DNA of 64,000 nt, taken from the NCBI GenBank assembly GCA_031316255.1, contig JALDQW010000001.1, forward strand, positions 372,001-436,000, read 5' to 3'. The translations under genes and the position numbers were made by a program. Positions 44,047 through 52,956 of the stretch are shown here, one piece after another (position 1 is the first letter of the stretch; the number at the start of each line of letters is the position of its first letter). A model generated the notes under the pieces. That model saw only the letters and a list, made by a program, of their open reading frames with translations. It was not told where the DNA came from and ran no database searches. This DNA comes from Nitrosomonas sp. Lineage in GTDB: Bacteria; Pseudomonadota; Gammaproteobacteria; Burkholderiales; Nitrosomonadaceae.

Positions 44047-47000
44047 TTGATGCTATTAGATAATAAAAAAAATGGAAAGGTCGGGGATGCTCTTAAAAAC
44101 AACCTCAAAATTGGAGCCCGCCTTTCTGTCATTTCTGGCCTGTTTTCGATTTACGGCTTTGAAGCTCTGAAAAATGAGCTTTCTCGCGTTGAAAAAGTTA
44201 GGCTCTTATTCTCGAAAATTGAAGCTACCAAAGAAGGAACTTTAAATTTTCAGAGCCTCAATGGAGATGCCTTTGAACGCCGCTTCAAAAACCGCCTTAA
44301 TCAAACCCAAATTGCCAAGGAGTGTGCCGATTGGTTAGACAAAAAGGCGGAGATCAAAGTCGTTAACAATCCGCACATCCTCAATCAGAATTTATTTCAT
44401 ATTCAAATAGACAATGCCCCATCTCTCGCTATTCAGGGTAGTTCACATTTCACGACCTCTGGTCTAGGTTTCTCGGAATCCGACAAGTACGACATGAATA
44501 CGTGCCTGACGGAAGCAAGCGGCACAGCCGCCTTGTTGGAGTGGTTTAACTCGATTTGGGACAACCCCGCGACGGTCAATGACATCAAAGAACATCTTTT
44601 GGCCGAATTAAGTCGCTTGATTGAAGACCAGTCGCCTGAATTCATCTATTTCCTGACGCTGTTTAATATCTTCAAGGATTTTCTCGAAGAGCTGGACGAA
44701 GAGCGCATCATCAAGACAAAGACCGGATTCAAGGAAACACTGGTCTGGAACAAACTCTACAAGTTTCAGCGCGATGGTGTGATGGGAGCCATCGACAAGC
44801 TGGAAAAATACAATGGCTGCATTATTGCCGACAGCGTAGGCCTTGGGAAGACATTCGAGGCTTTGGCGATCATCAAATACTATGAATTGCGTAATGATCG
44901 GGCTTTGGTACTTTGTCCGAAGAAGCTTCGGGAGAATTGGACGATTTACACCGTCAATGACAAGCGGAATATTCTGTCAGGGGATCGGTTCAATTACGAT
45001 GTGCTCAACCACACGGATTTGACCCGTTTGAACGGCAAGTCCGGCGAGATCAATCTGGAAACCCTGAATTGGGGCAATTACGACCTTGTGGTCATTGATG
45101 AATCCCACAACTTCCGGAACAACAATTCCCGTAAAGAAGGTTTGACCCGCTATTCTCGCATGATGGATGAAATCATCCGTTCTGGAGTTAAAACTAAAGT
45201 CCTGATGCTATCGGCCACGCCGGTGAATAACCGGATGAACGACTTGAAAAATCAGGTCGCTTTCATCACGGAAGGCATAGATGATGCATTTTTGTCTTTA
45301 GGGATTGCCAGTATCGAGCAGACGCTTAAAAAGGCCCAGACCCGCTTTAACCAATGGCTGGAACTGGACGAAACCGAGCGCAAGGTCGATATTCTGCTCG
45401 AACGGATGAACTTCGACTATTTCAAATTGCTGGATTTGATTACGATTGCCCGTTCCCGCAAGCACATCGAAAAATACTACAACATTGCCGAAATCGGAGT
45501 ATTTCCGGATCGCCTGAAGCCACTCAACATCAAGGCCGATATTGACCGCGATGGCCAGTTTCCGCCCCTGAAAGAGATCAACCGCACCATCCGACGGCTG
45601 CATTTGAGCGCCTATGCACCGCTGAAATACGTGCGCATGGAAAAACGCGAGGAATACAGCCGTAAATACGACATGAAGGTCAAAGACGGTGCGTCCGTTT
45701 TCAAACAGGTGGATCGGGAGCAAAGCCTTATCCACCTGATGCGGGTAAATTTGCTCAAACGCATGGAAAGCTCGATCAATTCCTTTGCCATGACCTTGGA
45801 AAAGCTTTTGAACGAGATCAATTTCCTGATTCAGAAAATTGACAACCATGAAGGCGACGATATTGAAGAACTCAACATCGAAAATGTTGAGATCGAGGCC
45901 GAAGAATTCGAGGCCTTCCTGATTGGGCGCAAGGTCAAGGTGCTAATACAAGACATTGATGCAGTCCGGTGGAAACAGGATTTACAAGAAGATCAAAACC
46001 GTCTGACCACATTGCTCCACGAAGCTCGCATGATTGAGGCCGAGCGGGATGCCAAGTTGCATAGGCTTAAAGAGATCATTGCACATAAATGCCAAAATCC
46101 GGTCAACCTAGGTAATAAAAAGGTCATTGTCTTTACCGCCTTTGCCGATACGGCTCTGTACCTTTACGAGCATCTGGCCGAATGGGCGAGAGCAACCCAC
46201 AGCATTCATGCCGCCTTGGTCACGGGAACCGGCACCAATAAAACGACCCTGAAAGACCTCAACAAAGACCTGAACAGTATCTTGACCACCTTTTCGCCGG
46301 TGGCCAAGGAGCGTCACAAGATTGACGAAAAAGCCACGCATGAGATTGATTTACTCATTGCCACAGACTGTATTTCCGAAGGCCAAAACCTTCAAGATTG
46401 TGATTTCTTGATTAACTACGACATTCACTGGAATCCGGTTCGGATTATTCAGCGGTTCGGACGGGTGGACCGGCTGGGCTCGAAAAACAAGGCCATTCAG
46501 TTGGTCAATTTCTGGCCGAACATGGAGCTCGACGAATATATCAATTTGGAAGCACGGGTCAGCGGACGCATGGTGCTGTTGGATATTTCGGCGACCGGCG
46601 AGGAAAACGTCATCGAGTATGATGACAAAAAACGCATGAATGATTTGGAATACCGCCGCAAACAGCTTCAGCAGCTTCAGGATAATGTGGTCGATCTGGA
46701 AGATATGACCGGCGGCGTATCCATTACCGATTTGACCCTGAACGATTTTCGAATGGATTTATCGGCCTACATGAAAGACCAGATGGCGACATTGGAATCC
46801 GCCCCGACCGGCCTTTTTGCTGTAACATCCATTGATCCCGCCTTGCGCGATCCGGACATTGAAGCGGGTGTGATCTTTTGCCTGAAAAACATTACTGGCA
46901 AGGTCACGCATGACGATTCTTATGCGCTTTCTCCCTATTATCTGGTGTATGTCACGGAGGCCGGCCAGATCAAATACAACTTTGTGCAGGCCAAAAAGAT

Positions 47001-47271
47001 ACTCGATATTCTGAAAAAACAGGGCTTGGGCTGGCATCGGCCCAATACCAAGGCGCTGAACAGTTTCCGTGATGCAACGCGGGACGGCAAGGACATGGCA
47101 CAATATCGCCATGCTCTGGAACTGGCGGTCGGCAGCATCATCGGCAAAGCCGAAGAAAAAGGCGTGGAAAGCCTGTTCAGCCGTGGTGGTACGGTTTTGA
47201 CCAAAGACAGCTTCAAAGGCATCGAGGATTTTGAAGTCGTCAGCTACCTGATTATCAAAGAGGCCGCATGA
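44047..47271 (+). CDS. SNF2-type helicase with degenerate PLD-like N-terminus
   Basis: A 1074-residue protein. Residues about 20-170 resemble a phospholipase D nuclease domain ('LFHIQIDNAPSLAIQGSSHFTTSGLGF'), but the HxK motif reads H-I-Q, so nuclease activity is doubtful. The helicase has Walker A 'IIADSVGLGKTFEALAI' near 261, 'LVVIDESHNFRNN' near 351, 'VLMLSATPVNNR', and C-terminal motifs 'IDLLIATDCISEGQNLQDCDFLINYDIHWNP' and 'RIIQRFGRVDRLG'. It should be a DNA translocase. Its stop overlaps the DUF4391 gene (ATGA), and mod and res follow, so it is part of one defence operon. Confidence 0.88.
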   Translation: MMLLDNKKNGKVGDALKNNLKIGARLSVISGLFSIYGFEALKNELSRVEKVRLLFSKIEATKEGTLNFQSLNGDAFERRFKNRLNQTQIAKECADWLDKKAEIKVVNNPHILNQNLFHIQIDNAPSLAIQGSSHFTTSGLGFSESDKYDMNTCLTEASGTAALLEWFNSIWDNPATVNDIKEHLLAELSRLIEDQSPEFIYFLTLFNIFKDFLEELDEERIIKTKTGFKETLVWNKLYKFQRDGVMGAIDKLEKYNGCIIADSVGLGKTFEALAIIKYYELRNDRALVLCPKKLRENWTIYTVNDKRNILSGDRFNYDVLNHTDLTRLNGKSGEINLETLNWGNYDLVVIDESHNFRNNNSRKEGLTRYSRMMDEIIRSGVKTKVLMLSATPVNNRMNDLKNQVAFITEGIDDAFLSLGIASIEQTLKKAQTRFNQWLELDETERKVDILLERMNFDYFKLLDLITIARSRKHIEKYYNIAEIGVFPDRLKPLNIKADIDRDGQFPPLKEINRTIRRLHLSAYAPLKYVRMEKREEYSRKYDMKVKDGASVFKQVDREQSLIHLMRVNLLKRMESSINSFAMTLEKLLNEINFLIQKIDNHEGDDIEELNIENVEIEAEEFEAFLIGRKVKVLIQDIDAVRWKQDLQEDQNRLTTLLHEARMIEAERDAKLHRLKEIIAHKCQNPVNLGNKKVIVFTAFADTALYLYEHLAEWARATHSIHAALVTGTGTNKTTLKDLNKDLNSILTTFSPVAKERHKIDEKATHEIDLLIATDCISEGQNLQDCDFLINYDIHWNPVRIIQRFGRVDRLGSKNKAIQLVNFWPNMELDEYINLEARVSGRMVLLDISATGEENVIEYDDKKRMNDLEYRRKQLQQLQDNVVDLEDMTGGVSITDLTLNDFRMDLSAYMKDQMATLESAPTGLFAVTSIDPALRDPDIEAGVIFCLKNITGKVTHDDSYALSPYYLVYVTEAGQIKYNFVQAKKILDILKKQGLGWHRPNTKALNSFRDATRDGKDMAQYRHALELAVGSIIGKAEEKGVESLFSRGGTVLTKDSFKGIEDFEVVSYLIIKEAA

Positions 47272-48020
47272 TCGACGGCTTCTATCAGAAATTGGCCATT
47301 CCGGAAGCCTGCCATCTGGGCAAGCGGGTTTACAAAAAGCTGTTTTATGAGAATGCGCCGCTGAATGCCGCCGATAAAAAGGCGTTCACCGAAGACATTG
47401 ACGATATCCACTGGCTTTACACCTTGAAGCCGGAAACGATCAATATTGCCCGCTATCAGGATGATGAGCATGATTATCAGGAAGTGGCCATTCTTCAGAT
47501 CAATCTCAAAAATCCAAGAGCCTACAAGCGCATTGCGCATGTGATGCAACGGGCCATCCCCTACCCTATTCTGCTGGTCTTTGTGGACGGTTCCCGCATC
47601 GCCTTGAGTATTGCCGATAAACGCATCAATCGGGCCGACCGCGAGAAAATCACGGTGGAAGCTTTTTATGAAACCGAGTGGATGGACCTAGCCAATTTGA
47701 CCGAGGCCGAACAGGCCTTTGTGGACAGTTGCGCCATGACCCGCTTCTCCTTTAACAATTTTTATGAATTCTATGGCGATTTGACCGCGCGGATTATCGC
47801 CTTGAATTGCGCCCATTTGAATGGGACTTATACCCTTGAAAATGCGCTTTCCAGAGAAGAGCGGATCGAATTGTTATGTCGCATTCGGCAAGCACAACAA
47901 CAACTGGCCGAACTGCGGGCGGCCTTGAAAAACGAGAGCCAGTTTAACCGGAAGGTACAACTGAACGTACAGATCAAGAAGCTGGCGGAAGAATTAGAAC
48001 ATGACAAAGCAAAGGTTTGA
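47268..48020 (+). CDS. DUF4391 protein
   Basis: The 250-residue protein has an N-terminal region 'LGKRVYKKLFYENAPLNAADKKAFTEDIDDIHWLYTLKPETINI' and a C-terminal coiled coil ('RIRQAQQQLAELRAALKNESQFNRK'), the pattern of DUF4391. The biochemical role is unknown; the family commonly sits between an SNF2-type helicase and a type III methylase, as here. It starts inside the helicase stop (4-base overlap) and overlaps the mod start by up to 20 bases. Confidence 0.82.
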   Translation: MIDGFYQKLAIPEACHLGKRVYKKLFYENAPLNAADKKAFTEDIDDIHWLYTLKPETINIARYQDDEHDYQEVAILQINLKNPRAYKRIAHVMQRAIPYPILLVFVDGSRIALSIADKRINRADREKITVEAFYETEWMDLANLTEAEQAFVDSCAMTRFSFNNFYEFYGDLTARIIALNCAHLNGTYTLENALSREERIELLCRIRQAQQQLAELRAALKNESQFNRKVQLNVQIKKLAEELEHDKAKV

Positions 48021-49920
48021 ACAGATGGAAAACAGCATGAAAAAACTGGATCGGGACAGCGACGGCAGTAGCCTGAACATCGTACAGGACAATATCGAAC
48101 AACTCAAAACCCTGTTTCCCGATATCTTCAGTGAAGGCAAGATCGACTTTGACGCCTTACGGACCATTATGGGCGACGCCGTGGAAGCGGGCGATGAGCG
48201 TTACAACTTCACTTGGCACGGTAAGGCGGCAGCCCGCCGCATTGCGCAAACGCCATCGACTGGCACGCTGCGCCCTTGCAAGGAAGAAAGCAAAAACTGG
48301 GACACCACCCAAAATCTGTTCATTGAAGGCGACAATCTGGAAGTTCTGAAACTGCTGCAAAAGTCTTATCACAAGCAGGTCAAGATGATCTATATCGACC
48401 CGCCTTACAACACCGGCAAAGAATTCATCTATCCCGACAATTATCAGGACAATCTCGACACCTATCTGGAATATACCGGCCAGAAAGACAGCGAAGGCCG
48501 CAAATTCGGCACCAATGCCGAAACATCAGGCCGCTATCACACCAACTGGCTGAATATGATGTATCCGCGTTTGAAGTTGGCCAGAAACCTGTTGCGCGAT
48601 GATGGGGTGATTTTTATTTCGATTGATGACAATGAGGTCGCCAATCTCCGGAAATTGTGTGATGAGATTTTTGGGGAGGAGAATTTTGTAAATAATATTA
48701 TTTGGCAAAAAAAATATGGTGCTGCAAATGACGCAAAATATCTTTCTGACATGCACGATCACATACTTCTCTATTGTAAGAATAAGATTTTGTGGACTCC
48801 AAATTTATTTCCGAGGCCTGAAGAACTAAATGCTAAATACTCTAATCCAGATAACGATCCTCGTGGGGACTGGTATTCAACCAACTTATCAGTAAAGACG
48901 TATTCAGCGAAGAATGACTATGTTATTAAATCCCCCGCGGGTTTAGAGTTTTCACCTCCGCCTAGTAGATGCTGGTCTGTTACAAAAGAAAAATTTCAAG
49001 AACTCTTAAATGATAATAGGATTTGGTTTGGGAAAGATGGAACATCGAGACCATATCTCAAGGGTTTTTTATCAGAAGTTCAAGATGGCGTCGTTCCAAC
49101 CACAATATGGAGCCATCATGATGCTGGACATAATATAGGAGCAAAGTCAGAAGTCAGGGCAATTTTTCATGATACTACTGGATTGTTCGATACTCCTAAG
49201 CCAACAACTCTTATTAAGAGAATAATTACAATGGCCGAAAATAAGGAGGAACGAGATGAAATATTTTTAGATTTTTTCTCAGGTTCTTGCACTACAGCTC
49301 ATGCCGTTATTGACTTGAATGCCCAAGACAATGGCAGTCGCAAATTCATTATGGTGCAACTGCCAGAACCTTGCGATGAGAACACAGAAGCCTACAAAGC
49401 CGGTTATAAAACCATCGCCGACATCGGCAAAGAGCGTATCCGCCGTGCCGGTGACAAGATTAAGGCGGATAACGCCGATAAAGATGGCATTGAAAATCTC
49501 GACATCGGTTTCAAGGTCTTCAAACTGGGTTCAACCAATATCAAGCCGTGGGACGCGAACTTCGACAATCTGGAAGACACCCTGCTCTCATCCGTGGACA
49601 ACATCAAGGACGACCGTAGCGAAGAGGATGTGCTCTATGAAATCCTGCTCAAATACGGCCTTGATCTCACGATTCCGATTGAACAGCGCGAAATAGGCGG
49701 CAAAACCGTCTACTCCATCGGTTTCGGAGCTTTGGTCATTTGTCTGGACGATGACATCACTTTGGATGTTGTTGAAGGCATTGGCAGCCTGAAAGCCGAA
49801 CTCGATCCGGAAGTCATGCGTGTGGTGTTCAAGGATGCAGGCTTCAAGGATGATGTGGTCAAAACCAATGCGATCCAGATTTTAAAGAAACACGGCATCG
49901 ATGACGTGAAAAGTCTGTAA
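48001..49920 (+). CDS. mod: Type III restriction-modification methyltransferase (Mod)
   Basis: The 639-residue N6-adenine methyltransferase of the beta group, which also supplies specificity for the restriction complex. The catalytic motif 'MIYIDPPYNTGKEF' is at residues 133-136 for DPPY, and the AdoMet motif is 'IFLDFFSGSCTTAHAV' near 425-431 (usually FSGSGTT or FSGSATT; the Cys is mildly unusual). The central part, about residues 215-440, is the target-recognition domain and is clearly more AT-rich than both flanks. The ATG at 48001 overlaps the upstream gene; 48025 is an alternative. res follows after 16 bases. Confidence 0.92.
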   Translation: MTKQRFEQMENSMKKLDRDSDGSSLNIVQDNIEQLKTLFPDIFSEGKIDFDALRTIMGDAVEAGDERYNFTWHGKAAARRIAQTPSTGTLRPCKEESKNWDTTQNLFIEGDNLEVLKLLQKSYHKQVKMIYIDPPYNTGKEFIYPDNYQDNLDTYLEYTGQKDSEGRKFGTNAETSGRYHTNWLNMMYPRLKLARNLLRDDGVIFISIDDNEVANLRKLCDEIFGEENFVNNIIWQKKYGAANDAKYLSDMHDHILLYCKNKILWTPNLFPRPEELNAKYSNPDNDPRGDWYSTNLSVKTYSAKNDYVIKSPAGLEFSPPPSRCWSVTKEKFQELLNDNRIWFGKDGTSRPYLKGFLSEVQDGVVPTTIWSHHDAGHNIGAKSEVRAIFHDTTGLFDTPKPTTLIKRIITMAENKEERDEIFLDFFSGSCTTAHAVIDLNAQDNGSRKFIMVQLPEPCDENTEAYKAGYKTIADIGKERIRRAGDKIKADNADKDGIENLDIGFKVFKLGSTNIKPWDANFDNLEDTLLSSVDNIKDDRSEEDVLYEILLKYGLDLTIPIEQREIGGKTVYSIGFGALVICLDDDITLDVVEGIGSLKAELDPEVMRVVFKDAGFKDDVVKTNAIQILKKHGIDDVKSL

Positions 49921-49936
49921 GGGAGGACGGACAGCT

Positions 49937-52933
49937 ATGAAAATCAAATTCAGCGCCGATCTGGACTACCAACAAGACGCCATTCAGGCCGTGGCCGACA
50001 TCTTCGATGGGCAGGATACACTTCAAACCAACTTTACCGTGTCACAGGTCAGTCAGGGGCCGCAAAGCGATATGTTTGCCACCCAGACCGAATTGGGTAT
50101 CGGTAACAAGCTTGGCCTTCTCGATGACGAGTTGCTGGAAAACATCCGCACCATCCAGCTTAAAAACGGTTTGAAACAAACCGATACACTGTCCGCGAAG
50201 GATTTCACCATCGAGATGGAAACCGGCACCGGCAAAACCTACGTGTATTTGCGCACGGTGTTTGAGCTCAACAAGCGCTTTGGTTTTACCAAATTCATCA
50301 TCGTCGTGCCGTCCGTGGCGATCAAGGAAGGTGTTCACAAATCGCTGGAAATGACCGAGCAGCACTTCAAAGAATATTACGACAACACGCCTTGCGATTA
50401 CTTTGTCTACGATTCTAGCGACTTAAGCCCAGTTCGCAGCTTTGCGACCAATGACACCATCCAGATCATGGTCATCAACATTGATGCGTTCCGCAAAAGC
50501 TTTACCGATCCGGACAAGGAGAACAAAGCCAATATCATTCACCGGCCGAATGACAGGATGAACGGCATGAAGCCGATTGAGTTTATCCGCGATACCCACC
50601 CGATTGTCATTATTGACGAACCGCAAAGCGTCGATACCACCCCGAAATCCAAGGAGGCCATTACCTCGCTCAATCCCTTATGCACGATCCGCTATTCAGC
50701 CACGCACAAGGACAAACACAATCTGATGTACAAGCTGGACTCGATTGATGCCTATGAGCGCAAATTGGTTAAACAGATTGAAGTGGCTTCGATTGATGTG
50801 AAGGATGGCCACAATAAAGCCTATATCCGGCTGCTCAGTGTCGATCACAAGAAAAGCCCGATCACCGCCCAGATCGAATTTGACGCCATGCAAAACGGGC
50901 AGGTCAAACGCATCACCAAGAAGGTGCGCAGCGGCGATGATTTGCTCACGCTTTCCGGTGGCCGTGATGTGTATGACGGCTATGTGGTCAACGATATTTA
51001 TTGCGAGCCCGGCAATGAATATATCGACTTCACCAGCAAGCCCGACATCTTACGTTTGGGCGAAGTGTCGGGCGATGTCGATCCCGATGAATATAAACGC
51101 CTGCAAATTCGCAAAACCATTGAGGAGCATCTGGACAAGGAGCTGAAACTCACGCCACAAGGCATCAAGGTTTTGAGTCTGTTCTTTATCGACAAGGTGG
51201 CCAATTACCGCTTTTATGACGAGGATGGCAACCCGCAGAAAGGCAAATATGCGCTGATCTTCGAGGAAGAATATCGACAGCTCATCAAGAAGCCGAAATA
51301 CAATTCCCTGTTCAAGGAAGTGGATACCGAAAGTTTGGTGGAAGCCGTGCATGACGGCTATTTCTCGGTCGATAAAAAGTCAGGGCATTTTAAGGACAGT
51401 AAAGAGTCGAAAGATGGTACAGGTGGTTCAAGCGCAGATGACGAATCTACGTACAACACGATAATGAAAAATAAGGAATGGCTGCTCGGTTTTAGCTGCA
51501 AATTAAAGTTCATTTTTTCACACACCGCACTCAAAGAGGGTTGGGACAATCCCAACGTCTTCCAGATTTGCACGCTCAACGAAACCAAATCGGCAATCAA
51601 AAAACGGCAGGAAATTGGCCGTGGCTTGCGTCTGGCGGTCAATCAGGACGGGGATAGGGTGCAAGGCTTTGAGGTCAATACGCTCACGGTCATGGCTAAT
51701 GAATCTTATGAGGATTTTGTCAGCCAGTTGCAAAGAGAGATCGAGGAAGAGGAAGGTATTCGTTTTGGCGTCGTCGAAAAACATTTCTTCGCTAATATCG
51801 TTATCGAAACCGAAGACCAAAAGCAGGCCTACCTTGGGGCCGATGCGTCTGAAAAAATCTGGAACCACCTGTTCGATGCCGAATATGTCGATAAAAGCGG
51901 CAAGGTAAAGGACAAACTCCGCACCGATATAAAAAACAACGCGGTCGATTTGCCGGAAGATTTCCAAAGCCATGCCAGCCTGATTACGACCGTGCTTAAA
52001 AAGGTGGCGGGCAATCTCAATATCAAGAACGCCGGTGACAAGAAGCCCGTGGCACTTAACAAATCTGTTTATGTTGGCGAAGAATTCAAAGCGCTTTGGG
52101 AGCGCATCAAATATAAAACCACCTTCAGGGTAGAATTCGATGTTGAGGCCTTGATTGGCAAGTGCGTTGAAGAGATCAAAAACCACCTGATTGTTGGGAA
52201 GACCAAGTTCATCTATGAAAAGGGCCTGACGAAAATCGAGCGCGGTGGTATCGGCACGGCGGAAACCAGTCAAACCAACCATATTTATGATGCCAAAGAT
52301 TACAAATTGCCGGACATCGTGAGTTATCTTCAGAACGAAACCAATCTCACCCGCCGAACATTAGTGGCCATTTTGACCCAGTGCGGACGCTTGCAGGATT
52401 TCAAGAACAACCCGCAAAAATTTGTCGATGAAGTGAGTGCCATCATCAAACGGCAGATGCGTCACTTCATCGTTGACGGGATCAAATATGAAAAGATCGG
52501 CGATGCCCACTATTACGCGCAAGAGCTGTTCGAGGACAAGGAGCTGATCGGCTACCTCAACAAAAACATGCTGGAAGCCCAAAAATCAGTCTATGACCAT
52601 GTGGTTTACGATTCCGAAGTGGAAGCCGAATTCGCGCGATCCTTCGAGCAAAGCAAGGATGTCAAGGTTTACGCTAAGCTGCCAAGCTGGTTCAAGATTG
52701 AAACGCCACTTGGCAACTATAACCCCGATTGGGCAGTTTTGGTCGATCATGACGATGGCGAAAAACTCTACTTTGTCGTGGAAACCAAAGGAACCATCCT
52801 AGGCGATATGCTACGTCCCGTTGAAAAAGCAAAAATCGACTGTGGCCGCGCTCACTTCAAAGCACTTGGTGAAACGGTTGGTTTTACTGTAGCGGATAAC
52901 TTTGAATCGTTTATGGACAAAGTGGTGCTATAA
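49937..52933 (+). CDS. res: Type III restriction endonuclease (Res)
   Basis: The 998-residue ATP-dependent restriction subunit. Superfamily 2 helicase motifs are 'FTIEMETGTGKTYVYLRTVFELN' near residue 95, 'PIVIIDEPQSVD' near 229, 'TIRYSATHKDK' and 'KRQEIGRGLRLAVNQDG'. The C-terminus has a PD-(D/E)xK nuclease: 'GNYNPDWAVLVDH' and 'YFVVETKGT' near 930-955. With Mod it cleaves unmodified or one-side-modified DNA between inverted sites. The frame is intact. A strong ribosome-binding site 'gggagg' lies before the ATG. The next gene begins 23 bases on. Confidence 0.94.
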   Translation: MKIKFSADLDYQQDAIQAVADIFDGQDTLQTNFTVSQVSQGPQSDMFATQTELGIGNKLGLLDDELLENIRTIQLKNGLKQTDTLSAKDFTIEMETGTGKTYVYLRTVFELNKRFGFTKFIIVVPSVAIKEGVHKSLEMTEQHFKEYYDNTPCDYFVYDSSDLSPVRSFATNDTIQIMVINIDAFRKSFTDPDKENKANIIHRPNDRMNGMKPIEFIRDTHPIVIIDEPQSVDTTPKSKEAITSLNPLCTIRYSATHKDKHNLMYKLDSIDAYERKLVKQIEVASIDVKDGHNKAYIRLLSVDHKKSPITAQIEFDAMQNGQVKRITKKVRSGDDLLTLSGGRDVYDGYVVNDIYCEPGNEYIDFTSKPDILRLGEVSGDVDPDEYKRLQIRKTIEEHLDKELKLTPQGIKVLSLFFIDKVANYRFYDEDGNPQKGKYALIFEEEYRQLIKKPKYNSLFKEVDTESLVEAVHDGYFSVDKKSGHFKDSKESKDGTGGSSADDESTYNTIMKNKEWLLGFSCKLKFIFSHTALKEGWDNPNVFQICTLNETKSAIKKRQEIGRGLRLAVNQDGDRVQGFEVNTLTVMANESYEDFVSQLQREIEEEEGIRFGVVEKHFFANIVIETEDQKQAYLGADASEKIWNHLFDAEYVDKSGKVKDKLRTDIKNNAVDLPEDFQSHASLITTVLKKVAGNLNIKNAGDKKPVALNKSVYVGEEFKALWERIKYKTTFRVEFDVEALIGKCVEEIKNHLIVGKTKFIYEKGLTKIERGGIGTAETSQTNHIYDAKDYKLPDIVSYLQNETNLTRRTLVAILTQCGRLQDFKNNPQKFVDEVSAIIKRQMRHFIVDGIKYEKIGDAHYYAQELFEDKELIGYLNKNMLEAQKSVYDHVVYDSEVEAEFARSFEQSKDVKVYAKLPSWFKIETPLGNYNPDWAVLVDHDDGEKLYFVVETKGTILGDMLRPVEKAKIDCGRAHFKALGETVGFTVADNFESFMDKVVL

Positions 52934-52956
52934 GATGAAAGTTGAGCGAGGTTTTT

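Noticed and set aside
45298..45849. Long antisense frame inside the SNF2-type helicase gene
   Set aside because: The sense strand has all helicase motifs; the antisense frame is a composition shadow.
51518..52282. 254-residue antisense frame inside res
   Set aside because: Shadow of the intact restriction gene; no family features of its own.
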